DNA of 64,000 nt from SSF53 sp036170535 (lineage in GTDB: Bacteria; Spirochaetota; Leptospiria; Leptospirales; Leptonemataceae), in the NCBI GenBank assembly GCA_036170535.1, contig JAVHPJ010000028.1, positions 1 through 64,000 of the forward strand, in the 5' to 3' direction. This document shows, one piece after another, positions 43,841 through 51,586 of the stretch. The notes beneath the pieces were generated by a model. That model saw only the letters and a list, made by a program, of their open reading frames with translations, was not told the origin of the DNA and made no database searches. A program made the translations under genes and the position numbers. The stretch's first letter is position 1. Each line of letters opens with the position of its first letter.

Positions 43841-43951
43841 GCTCAAATGGTTGGGCGACACATCGAGCAGTCGTGCGTAATCTTTACCAGTCTGAAGCGT
43901 AAGATAGTGTTTGTCCACCAGCGACCGGAAGCGGAGGGCGAGGCGCGCCGA
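43841..43951 (-). pseudogene. AraC-type regulator fragment (first helix-turn-helix)
   Basis: In the same minus frame as the SDR remnant, FRSLVDKHYLTLQTGKDYA and RLLDVSPNHLS match the start of an AraC DNA-binding domain (first HTH). It breaks off after NHLS, where the SDR remnant begins. No second HTH follows on this strand. It is a fragment fused in frame by rearrangement. Confidence 0.55.
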
Positions 43952-44107
43952 TTGCGCACGGAGCGCGCGGCGCGCCGGCTGATGGCGGATCTGGAACGTC
44001 CTGTGCTCGATATCGCCCTTGATCGCGGCTACGATTCGCATGCCGCGTTTTCCCGGGCCTTTCGTGCCGCCTTTGCGCTGTCGCCGGCAGTGTTTCGGCG
44101 CCGCTGG
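43931..44107 (+). pseudogene. AraC-type regulator fragment (second helix-turn-helix)
   Basis: On the plus strand, ERAARRLMADLERPVLDIALDR and GYDSHAAFSRAFRAAFALSPAVFRRR form the second HTH and signature of an AraC regulator. Nothing upstream in this frame resembles the rest of the protein, and the following residues have no resemblance to it. It abuts the opposite-strand AraC fragment, so the two come from different genes or from an inversion. Confidence 0.6.
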
Positions 44108-44124
44108 ACGAGTCCGCAAAATAG

Positions 44125-44613
44125 CAATTTCGGCGCAGCGCCGGGCTCGTTCTATTCGGCCTTTTCGCCCCGCGCGAACGCTCGGCGGCGGCTGAGTTTC
44201 AATTCAAGGCCGCGCCGGAGCGCGTGTATCAGCAAATTCTGGACATTGACGGCGCGCGGACGTGGCGCGCCGATCTAAAGGAAGTGCGCATTGTCGCGCG
44301 CGAGCCGCAGTTGGTCTGGGACGAGATTCCCCGGCGCGGCCCGCCCATCCGATTCACCCTGCAAGCGGCGCGTCCGTCGGAAGAGATTGTCCTGACCCTT
44401 GTCGGGCAGGGGTTTCGCGGCCGGTGGACCGGTCAGTTTCGGCCGCACGCCGGCGGAACCGTGGCCCGCTTTGAAGAACGTCCAACGGCCGACAGTTGGC
44501 TTGCCAATCTGCTGGGTCGCGTATTTTACAATCCTGAGTCAAGCATCCAGCATTTTGCTACAATGTTGTCGGCCAGCCTGGGCGAAGTCCCGGCCCCGCC
44601 GCCCGTTCAATGA
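44125..44613 (+). pseudogene. SRPBCC-domain protein lacking its start
   Basis: From a stop codon at 44122-44124 the frame reads a short hydrophobic segment (GLVLFGLFAPRERSA) and then an SRPBCC-like domain: EFQFKAAPERVYQQILDIDG, WRADLKEVRIVA, and GRVFYNPESSIQHFATMLSASLGE. No ATG, GTG or TTG precedes the hydrophobic segment. The only usable start (GTG 44224) would cut off the first strand of the domain. The 5' end was probably lost in the same event that broke its neighbours. A shortened product from GTG 44224 (129 residues) remains possible. Confidence 0.55.
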
Positions 44614-44636
44614 GCCGCGCGCGCCTCCCGTACGCT

Positions 44637-44660
44637 CCGTGAACGAGTCGCCGTTCACGG
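44637..44660 (+). terminator. Stem-loop before the RND gene
   Basis: CCGTGAACG (44637-44645) and CGTTCACGG (44652-44660) form a perfect 9-base stem with a 6-base loop. A TTTTT run follows 9 bases later (44670-44674), so it may be a terminator with a spaced U tract, or an operator or leader hairpin for the RND gene, whose GTG is 39 bases further on. Confidence 0.5.
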
Positions 44661-44699
44661 TCGCCGTCATTTTTCTGACAGGATCGGGAGGCGCCCGCA

Positions 44700-47600
44700 G
44701 TGCGCGCAATATTCGAATTCTTTGTCGTCAACTGGCGTTTCAGCTTTATTCTCAAGGCGCTGATACTTGTCGCCGGCATTGGCGGCATTGTCATATTACA
44801 AAAGGAGTCTTATCCGCCCGTCAACTTCGCCACCGTGAGCATCGCCACCATCTACCCCGGCGCGTCGCCGGAAGAGGTCGAAGAAGAAGTCACCAACGAA
44901 ATCGAAGATGAGTTGCGCGGCATTGAGGGACTCGAGGACGTAAGTTCCGTTTCGCAGCCGGAGCGCAGCGAAATTATCGTGCGCATCGACATTGATCGCC
45001 GCGATCCGGATGCAATTGTAAATGAGATCCAGCGCGCGGTGCAACGCGCGAGCGGCAGTCTGCCGGCTGATTTGCCGGAGCTGCCCCAGGTAACCGAACT
45101 CAAGGCGGAAGAGATTCCGGTAATTGAATTCGCGCTCGTCGGCGACAACGTCGGGCGCAGGCGCGATACGCTGGCGTATCGCTTGAAAAAGGATCTCGAA
45201 GACGTCAGCGGCGTTTCCAACGTGAGGTTGGTTGGATACCGCGCCCGCGAGTTCCAGATCCTGCTTGATCAAAATCGAATGCGCGCGCTGGACGTGGGTT
45301 TGCCCGAAGTCTCGCGCGCCATCTCCTCGCGCGTCAATAACGTCCCGGGCGGTTATCTGCGCGATGACGACACCGCACGCCTGGTGCGCGTGTTATCGCC
45401 CATAACCGACGCCGCTTCGCTTGGCGATATCCCGATTCGCTCTTCGGATGCGTTTTTCTCCGTGCGCATCAATCAGGTCGGCCGCGCAGTCGAGGGCAGC
45501 GAAGATCCCACGGCGCTCACGCGTTTTAACGGCCAACCTGCAACGCTGCTTGTGATTACCAAAAAATCCGACGCAGCGGCCCTGGACGTGGTCGAGCGCA
45601 TCCAGACCTTGCGGCCCCGGATCGAAGCGAAACTTCCGCCGGGATATTCGCTCCACATTTATAACGATGAAGGTTTGCGCGTAGAAAACCGACTGCAGAT
45701 CGTGAGCAACAACGCGCTTGGCGGTCTTGCGATTGTCATTCTGGTTCTGTTCTTATTTTTGCCGGGCCGGATTGGACTCATTTCCGCTTTCAGTTTGCCC
45801 CTGACCATCGGCGGCACTGTAGCTTTCATGATTATCGCCGGCGCGTCGTTCAACATTGTGACGATGATGGCGCTGATTATCTGCCTGGGCAACCTGGTGG
45901 ACAACTCGGTCGTGATGGCGGAGCATTATTCGCACCTGCGCGAACAGGGTGAAAATGCCCGCGAAGCGGCGATTCAATCGGCCCTTGCCTTCTGGGCGCC
46001 CTTTACGGCTTCGACTATCACGATCATCGCTGCATTCTTGCCGATGCTCGTCACCGTCGGCGTCATGGGTCAGTTTATTCGCTGGATTCCCATTGTCGTT
46101 ACCGGCGCCTTGCTGATCAGTTTGATTGAGGCCTTGTTTCTTTTGCCAGCCCGTTTGCAATTGGTTTCGCCGGCGCCTGCGCGCGCGGACGGAAAATCGC
46201 ACTCGCCCTGGTTCGACAAATTCCAGGCGGCCTTTGAACGACTGATTGCGCTGTCGATCCGGCGCAAATACCGCACGTTTGCAGTTCTGTCGGGGCTCAT
46301 CGTATCCGGCGTATTTGTTACGGCCCTCTTTAACCGATTCGAGCTATTCCCGGCGGAAGGCGTGGAATATTATTTCGCCCGCTTTGAAACGCCGACATCC
46401 ACCAGCATCTATCGCACGGATGAGCTGGGCGCGGAGTTAAGCGCGCGCGTGGCCGCAGCCCTTGGGCCCGACAAACTGCGCGGCGTTGTGAGTTACGCGG
46501 GCGTTCAGCAGGCCGGCCCGGGCGATCCGCAGGCCAAGTCCGGCGAACAAACCGGACTTTTGACCATCGCGATCAAGCCGGAAGTGGCGCCGGACCTCGA
46601 CATACCACAGATTCTACAAACCCTGCGCGGCATACCCGTGCCAGAAGGAGTTTCTCAACTTACCTTTGAAGCGGAACAGGGCGGTCCGCCCATTGGCAAA
46701 CCGCTGACCGTCACCCTGCGTTCGCCGGACTACGACCAGATGCGCGCTCTCGCGGACGCCATCAAAGTCGAAGCAGCGCGCTACGAAGGCGTGTTTAACA
46801 TTGACGACGACGAAGAGCGCACGGGTCCGGAGCTGACCCTGTCGTTGTATTCGGATCGAAGCGCGATCGCACAGCTCTCGACGGAAGCGGTTGGCGCCAA
46901 TGTCCGTTCTGCGTTGCAGGGGCTCACGGTCGGCAAAATCACCCGCGATGAAGAAGAAGTCGAAATCGTGGTGAAGCTGGCCGACGCCGATCGCGAAACA
47001 GCGCGCGATGTCATGCAACTGGAGGCGCAAAACGCGCTGGGGCAGTTGGTGCCGATCAGCGGCATTGCGCGACTGGCGGAACAGGAAGGCCCGGCGTATC
47101 GTAAACACTACAACTTTCGTCGCGCCATCACCGTGTCGGCCGAAGTTGATCCTGAAAAAATCACGTCGACGGCGCTGAACGGCCATATCCAGGATTTTGT
47201 GGCGGAGCAGGTCGCGCGGTATCCTCTGGTCACCGTTAAGTTTGGCGGCGAGGAAGAGAATACCCAGGAGTCTCTGCAATCCCTGGGGCTTGCTTTGCTG
47301 CTGGCGATTTTCGGAATTTTTGCCACGCTCGTGTTCACCTTTCAAAGTTTTTCCAAACCGATCCTGATTCTGTCATCGATTCCTCTGGGTTTAATCGGCG
47401 TGTTTTACGCGTTTGTTTTTGATCAACGTCCGCTCAGCTTCATCGCGTTTATCGGCGTCGTCGGGCTGTCGGGCGTTGTGATCAACTCTGCGATTATCCT
47501 CGTCGACTATGTCGAAGAACTCCGACGCACCGTCGGCGATCGCATGTCGTTGGACGAACTGCTGGTCGCCGCATCGGGACGCCGCCTGCGCGCTGTGCTT

Positions 47601-47960
47601 GCGACCGGTCTGACGACGGTTGTGGGCCTGCTGCCGGCCGCGTTTGGCATTGGCGGCTACGACTCGCTGCTGGTGCCCATGACGCTCGCGTTATCCTGGG
47701 GCATGATTGTAGGCACGGTGCTCGCGCTACTCTGGATCCCCGCCTCGTATCTGATCCTGGCAGATCTCCGGGAAAAACTGATCGGCCTGCTCCGGCGTAG
47801 TCCGCGCGCAACGCAGATTGTTCAGCCGGCCTACTTCGCCGCTCCGGAATCGCGACCGAACCCGGCGCCCGTCGGGGAATTCGAATCCTCTCGCGCTGCG
47901 CTGGATCCAGGAGTCGGACGTTCGCCGGAGAAGAAGCCCCGACGCCGAAAGCCGGGTTGA
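44700..47960 (+). CDS. RND-family efflux permease (AcrB/MMPL superfamily, HAE type)
   Basis: A 1086-residue inner membrane pump with the two-fold RND layout: helix 1, a large periplasmic loop, helices 2-7, a second loop, helices 8-12. TM4 reads LGNLVDNSVVMAEHY, with one Asp of the usual Asp pair, the second being Asn. The TM10 region reads GLSGVVINSAIILVDYVEEL and lacks the AcrB Lys. Such residues occur in other RND branches. No membrane fusion protein or outer membrane channel gene is nearby. GTG 44700 is supported by GGGAGG about 10 bases upstream. The C-terminus is a basic, Pro-rich tail (KKPRRRKPG). Confidence 0.92.
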   Translation: MRAIFEFFVVNWRFSFILKALILVAGIGGIVILQKESYPPVNFATVSIATIYPGASPEEVEEEVTNEIEDELRGIEGLEDVSSVSQPERSEIIVRIDIDRRDPDAIVNEIQRAVQRASGSLPADLPELPQVTELKAEEIPVIEFALVGDNVGRRRDTLAYRLKKDLEDVSGVSNVRLVGYRAREFQILLDQNRMRALDVGLPEVSRAISSRVNNVPGGYLRDDDTARLVRVLSPITDAASLGDIPIRSSDAFFSVRINQVGRAVEGSEDPTALTRFNGQPATLLVITKKSDAAALDVVERIQTLRPRIEAKLPPGYSLHIYNDEGLRVENRLQIVSNNALGGLAIVILVLFLFLPGRIGLISAFSLPLTIGGTVAFMIIAGASFNIVTMMALIICLGNLVDNSVVMAEHYSHLREQGENAREAAIQSALAFWAPFTASTITIIAAFLPMLVTVGVMGQFIRWIPIVVTGALLISLIEALFLLPARLQLVSPAPARADGKSHSPWFDKFQAAFERLIALSIRRKYRTFAVLSGLIVSGVFVTALFNRFELFPAEGVEYYFARFETPTSTSIYRTDELGAELSARVAAALGPDKLRGVVSYAGVQQAGPGDPQAKSGEQTGLLTIAIKPEVAPDLDIPQILQTLRGIPVPEGVSQLTFEAEQGGPPIGKPLTVTLRSPDYDQMRALADAIKVEAARYEGVFNIDDDEERTGPELTLSLYSDRSAIAQLSTEAVGANVRSALQGLTVGKITRDEEEVEIVVKLADADRETARDVMQLEAQNALGQLVPISGIARLAEQEGPAYRKHYNFRRAITVSAEVDPEKITSTALNGHIQDFVAEQVARYPLVTVKFGGEEENTQESLQSLGLALLLAIFGIFATLVFTFQSFSKPILILSSIPLGLIGVFYAFVFDQRPLSFIAFIGVVGLSGVVINSAIILVDYVEELRRTVGDRMSLDELLVAASGRRLRAVLATGLTTVVGLLPAAFGIGGYDSLLVPMTLALSWGMIVGTVLALLWIPASYLILADLREKLIGLLRRSPRATQIVQPAYFAAPESRPNPAPVGEFESSRAALDPGVGRSPEKKPRRRKPG

Positions 47961-47990
47961 CTTGCTCCGCAGGCGGGCGCAGTTCGTAGC

Positions 47991-48422
47991 ATGCAACTTG
48001 AACCGCGCATTTCCTTTTTGACGCTCGGCGTTCGCGATCTCGCGCGGGCGCGGCAATTTTACGAAGAAGCCTTCGGCTGGACGCCGGCGAAGTCGGACGG
48101 CGGCATCGTGTTCTATTCGCTAAAAGGCTTTTTCTTCGCCCTGTTTCCGTCGGACGAGCTTGCTGCCGATGCGAAAGTCCCCGCCGAAGGTTCCGGTTTC
48201 CGCGGCGTAACGCTCGCCTACAATGTGCGCACCAAAGAGGAAACCGATGCGGTCTACGCGGAACTTTGCGCCCGCGGCGCCACGCCGGTGCTCGCGCCGG
48301 AGACCGTCTTCTGGGGCGGCTACCGCGGCTACATCGCCGATCCGGACGGGCACCTCTGGGAGATCTGCTTCAATCCCTTTGTCACCCTCGACGCCGACGG
48401 AAGCATCCAGGAACACGCCTGA
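47991..48422 (+). CDS. VOC-family (glyoxalase/bleomycin-resistance fold) protein
   Basis: A 143-residue protein with two beta-alpha-beta-beta-beta units. The N-terminal SFLTLGVRDLARARQFYEEAFGW and C-terminal GYIADPDGHLWEICFNP are typical VOC segments; the Glu in WEI is a likely metal ligand. Close relatives include predicted lactoylglutathione-lyase-like enzymes, but the reaction is not known. A strong stem-loop follows 14 bases after the stop. Confidence 0.87.
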   Translation: MQLEPRISFLTLGVRDLARARQFYEEAFGWTPAKSDGGIVFYSLKGFFFALFPSDELAADAKVPAEGSGFRGVTLAYNVRTKEETDAVYAELCARGATPVLAPETVFWGGYRGYIADPDGHLWEICFNPFVTLDADGSIQEHA

Positions 48423-48436
48423 GGTCCCTGCGCATC

Positions 48437-48468
48437 CGCCAGCCCGGGCGCCGCGGACCGGGCTGGCG
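48437..48468 (+). terminator. Strong stem-loop after the VOC gene
   Basis: CGCCAGCCCGG (48437-48447) and CCGGGCTGGCG (48458-48468) pair perfectly over 11 bases with a 10-base loop. No U run follows (TCCCAGG). It would insulate the vapBC promoter from upstream transcription. Confidence 0.55.
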
Positions 48469-48534
48469 TCCCAGGCCGCCGCATACTGGTTGATAGAGGT
48501 AACCCATGAAGTCCCTATCGCCTATATGCATAAA

Positions 48535-48569
48535 AAGTATTGACCAATCTGTATCAAATGTGCATACTT
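48535..48569 (+). promoter_or_regulatory. vapBC promoter with inverted repeat
   Basis: TTGACC (48540-48545) and CATACT (48563-48568) are spaced by 17 bases and make a good sigma-70 promoter. Inverted arms AAGTAT (48535-48540) and ATACTT (48564-48569) overlap both boxes, as expected for an autoregulated toxin-antitoxin operator. The -10 box ends 6 bases before the vapB ATG, so the transcript would begin at or next to the start codon. The stretch is visibly more AT-rich than its surroundings. Confidence 0.6.
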
Positions 48570-48574
48570 CATCC

Positions 48575-48769
48575 ATGCGCACCACCCTGAACCTGGACTC
48601 GCAACTCATCGAGGAAGCGCGGGCGCTTTCCGGCATTGCGGAAAAAACCGCTCTGATCCACGCGGGCCTGGAGGCCCTGATCCGGGAACGCTCCCGTGAG
48701 CGCCTCAAGCGACTGGCTGGCAGCGAGCCCCAGTTGCGTCCGGTGCCGCGTCGGCGGGGCGGGCAGTGA
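48575..48769 (+). CDS. vapB: VapB-type antitoxin
   Basis: A 64-residue antitoxin. MRTTLNLDSQLIEEARALSG is the ribbon-helix-helix DNA-binding part typical of the VapB family, followed by a helix and a basic, Pro/Arg-rich tail that would bind the toxin. ATG 48575 is preferred over the in-frame 48506, because the upstream bases contain the promoter and do not encode a family-like segment. It overlaps vapC by 4 bases (GTGA). Confidence 0.85.
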   Translation: MRTTLNLDSQLIEEARALSGIAEKTALIHAGLEALIRERSRERLKRLAGSEPQLRPVPRRRGGQ

Positions 48770-49179
48770 GGGTCGCGCCCCCGGTCGACCGCTACAGCGG
48801 TCGCGTGCTGGTCGACTCGTCGATCTGGATTGAGTTTTTTCGCAAGGGTTCGCCGGAGCTGGCTCGACTGCTCGGTGAGGACGAGGTGGTGCTGCACCCC
48901 TGGGTTCTTGGCGAACTGGCCCTTGGCAATTTCCGAAACCGGGCGGAACCGCTGCGGCTTCTGGGTTCGCTCGATCGTGTCCACCCGACGTCGGATGCAG
49001 AAGCGTTGCAGTTTATTGAAGCGCGAGAATTGTACGGCAGCGGCCTCGGCTGGGTCGATGTGCACTTGCTTGCGGCTGCAGTTGTACATCGACTCAAGCT
49101 CTGGACCGCCGATCGCACGCTGGCCGGTCACGCGGCGCGCCTGGGCGTGGCGCGCGGTCTTGCACCTGGAAGCGCTTGA
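48766..49179 (+). CDS. vapC: VapC-type PIN-domain ribonuclease toxin
   Basis: A 137-residue PIN-domain protein. The acidic active-site residues are present: Asp in VLVDSSIWIEFF, Glu in LGELALG, Asp in GWVDVHLLAA and Asp in WTADRTL. VapC toxins cut tRNA or rRNA when freed from VapB. The GTG start overlaps the vapB stop, giving the usual coupled pair. Both genes look intact, so the module is probably active. Confidence 0.9.
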   Translation: MRVAPPVDRYSGRVLVDSSIWIEFFRKGSPELARLLGEDEVVLHPWVLGELALGNFRNRAEPLRLLGSLDRVHPTSDAEALQFIEARELYGSGLGWVDVHLLAAAVVHRLKLWTADRTLAGHAARLGVARGLAPGSA

Positions 49180-49243
49180 CCTTTCCAGGGCCTGCATCCG
49201 AATTCAGTCGCGGTCGCGGTCGCGCCTGCGGCGGGAGCATTTC

Positions 49244-50149
49244 ATGAAAGTCAGCATAGTCATTCCCGCTCTCAATGAGGAACGCGATCTCCCGGTTCTG
49301 CTGGAGTCCATTCGCGCCCAGACCTTTACCGACTACGAAGTCATTCTGGCGGACGCGGGCTCCACGGATCAAACCGTAAAGATTGCAAAGAAATTTGGCG
49401 CGCGGGTCGTGCCCGGCGGGATGCCCGGCGCCGGTCGCAATCGCGGCGCGGAAGTCGCGCAGGGCGAGTTCTTGTTTTTCTTTGACGCCGACGTGGAATT
49501 GCCGCCGAACTTTCTGGCCGGCGCCGTCTCCGAAATGGAAGAGCGCTTTCTGGATCTGGCCACCTGCGAATTCAAGCCGCGCTCCGACTTGCGTCTCGAT
49601 CAAATCATGTTTCGCTTCGCCAACCTGTCCGTGAAAATGAACCAGGACATTAATCCCCGAGCGGCTGGCTTCTGCATTTTTATTACACGTCGACTGTTTC
49701 GTAGAATTGGCGGCTTTGATGAAACGCTGAAGCTGGCCGAAGATCACGATCTGGTGCAACGCGCGTCAAAGTTTCGTCCGTTGCGCGTGCTAAAAAGCGT
49801 CGAGTTGTTCGTGAGCGTGCGCCGGTTGGAAAAAGAAGGTCGGTTCGCCCTTATTCAGAAGTACATGCAGGTTGAACTACATTTGATGTTCAAGGGCGCT
49901 GTCCGCGAAGAAATAGTAGAGTACGAATTTGGCAACTTCAGCTCGGAAAAGGACGGCGGCGGCCGCCTTCTGGACGACGTCGAGGCCCGCATCATCCAGA
50001 TGGAGCGCGTCTATAACGATTTTTCCCGCAATCTCAAAGATGCCGAGCGCGATCCCAACGCAGAGCCCGCGCTGCTGGACAAATGGCGCAGCGGCTTTGA
50101 CGGAGCGATGAAGGCGATTCAGCAGCTTGTCAAGAAGCCGAAACAGTGA
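49244..50149 (+). CDS. Family 2 glycosyltransferase
   Basis: A 301-residue GT-A enzyme. The nucleotide-sugar site is VSIVIPALNEERDLPVLLESI with ADAGSTDQT, and the DxD-like motif is FFDADVELP. The C-terminal 80 residues are charged and helical, with an amphipathic stretch that may touch the membrane. The acceptor is unknown; LPS, exopolysaccharide or glycolipid are options. GGGAG at 49233-49237 fixes ATG 49244; the frame upstream is a shadow of vapC. Confidence 0.87.
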   Translation: MKVSIVIPALNEERDLPVLLESIRAQTFTDYEVILADAGSTDQTVKIAKKFGARVVPGGMPGAGRNRGAEVAQGEFLFFFDADVELPPNFLAGAVSEMEERFLDLATCEFKPRSDLRLDQIMFRFANLSVKMNQDINPRAAGFCIFITRRLFRRIGGFDETLKLAEDHDLVQRASKFRPLRVLKSVELFVSVRRLEKEGRFALIQKYMQVELHLMFKGAVREEIVEYEFGNFSSEKDGGGRLLDDVEARIIQMERVYNDFSRNLKDAERDPNAEPALLDKWRSGFDGAMKAIQQLVKKPKQ

Positions 50150-50193
50150 CGCGGCGCCGCCGCGTTATGATAATTAATCCGGCCTGATTTTGA

Positions 50194-51561
50194 TTATTTA
50201 CGTGCGCCGTGAATGAAGTCGCGGTACCAGAGCGCGCTGTCCTTGGGCGTCCGTTTGAGCGTGGCGAAATCCACATGCACAATGCCAAAGCGCTTATCGT
50301 AGCCCGCGCGCCATTCCAGATTGTCAAAGAGGCTCCACACAAAATAGCCGCGCAGATTGACGCCTTCGCGCATCGCGCGCAGGGCTTCGGCCAGATAGGC
50401 CTGAATATAACGCTTTCGCTCCGCATCATGAATCGCCCCGTCCGGCGCAACGTGGTCCGGGTAGGCGGCGCCGTTTTCGGTGATGTAGAGCGCGGCAATC
50501 TCCGGATACGCGGCGAATTTTTTCAGAATCTGATGCAGGCCCTCCGGATGGACCTCCCAGCCCATTGCAGTGCGCTCGGCGTGGCGCGCCGTGGGCCGCT
50601 CGAAAAAATGGACATAGGGCATCCACCACGCGGGCCGCACAATTTTGCGCGAGTAGTGATTGATGCCCAGAAAGCGAAACGGGAACTCGATTTCCTGCGC
50701 ATCGCCTGGCTGCATCCAGCGTTCAATACGCGCGAGCGCTGGCAGGTCAGCGACGGGATAGCCGCGACCGAATACAGGGTCCACGTACAGGCGATTAAAA
50801 AACGCATCGTGACGCGCAAGCGCTGCATGATTGCGCGTCGTGTCCTTCGCAACGTAGCCGGCCAGGGTGGAAATGGTCGTGCCCGTGTTTAAGTCCGTCC
50901 GTTCGGCTGTCATGGCGCGCGCGGCGCGTCCCTGTGCGAGCAATGCATGGTGCGAAGCGCCCAGGAATTTATTCCAACCCGCTTTGCCCGGCGGAAAATA
51001 GCCCACGCCATACCCGAGCAGGGTGAACATCAGCGGTTCGTTGAGGACAATCCAATCTTTGATCAGGTCGCCCAATTTTTGGGCCAGAAGGGCGGCATAG
51101 TCGGCGAAATGACTGGCGGTATCGCGATTCAGCCAGCCGCCCGCGCGCTCGAGGGCGAGCGGCAGATCCCAGTGAAACAGCGTGGCGAAGGGGCGAATGC
51201 CCGCGGCGAGCAACTTCTCCGCCAGACGCCGATAAAAGTCCAGGCCGCGAGCGTTTACGCCGTCGCGCAGACGTCCGGAAGGCAGAACGCGCGGCCACGA
51301 AATCGAAAAGCGATACGCCTGCAGCGCGAGCGCGCGCATCAGATCAACGTCGCTTTCCATGCGCGCATAGTGATCGCAGGCGACGTCGCCGGTTTCGCCC
51401 CGCTTGATTTTCTTGCGCCGCGAAAAATCGTCCCATACGGAAGGACCTTTTCCATCCGCAGTGGCGGCGCCCTCAATCTGATAGGCGGCCGTGGCCGCGC
51501 CCCATAGGAAGTCGCCAAAGTCGCTCGCGCGCAGCGAAAAAACGTCTGTGGTTTGAGACAT
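50194..51561 (-). CDS. GH1 beta-glucosidase
   Basis: A 455-residue family 1 glycosidase. The N-terminal signature is FLWGAATAAYQIEGA. The acid/base Glu175 is in IVLNEPL and the nucleophile Glu362 in YITENGAAY. It ends with GYFVWSLFDNLEWRAGY and the GIVHVDFATLKRTPKDSALWY segment. It acts on beta-glucosides or related beta-glycosides in the cytoplasm, there being no signal peptide. It lies 25 bases after the beta-lactamase-like gene on the same strand and is probably co-transcribed. Confidence 0.95.
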   Translation of the reverse strand: MSQTTDVFSLRASDFGDFLWGAATAAYQIEGAATADGKGPSVWDDFSRRKKIKRGETGDVACDHYARMESDVDLMRALALQAYRFSISWPRVLPSGRLRDGVNARGLDFYRRLAEKLLAAGIRPFATLFHWDLPLALERAGGWLNRDTASHFADYAALLAQKLGDLIKDWIVLNEPLMFTLLGYGVGYFPPGKAGWNKFLGASHHALLAQGRAARAMTAERTDLNTGTTISTLAGYVAKDTTRNHAALARHDAFFNRLYVDPVFGRGYPVADLPALARIERWMQPGDAQEIEFPFRFLGINHYSRKIVRPAWWMPYVHFFERPTARHAERTAMGWEVHPEGLHQILKKFAAYPEIAALYITENGAAYPDHVAPDGAIHDAERKRYIQAYLAEALRAMREGVNLRGYFVWSLFDNLEWRAGYDKRFGIVHVDFATLKRTPKDSALWYRDFIHGARK

Positions 51562-51586
51562 TAAAAAATCCTCAGGTGTTGCGGCG

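Noticed and set aside
49210..49224. Triple GTCGCG repeat before the glycosyltransferase
   Set aside because: Short repeats of this composition are common in GC-rich sequence and no function is suggested.
50150..50193. Possible bidirectional terminator between the glycosyltransferase and GH1 genes
   Set aside because: The AT-rich arms (ATAATTAATC and GATTTTGATTAT) match only imperfectly and no stable stem is formed.
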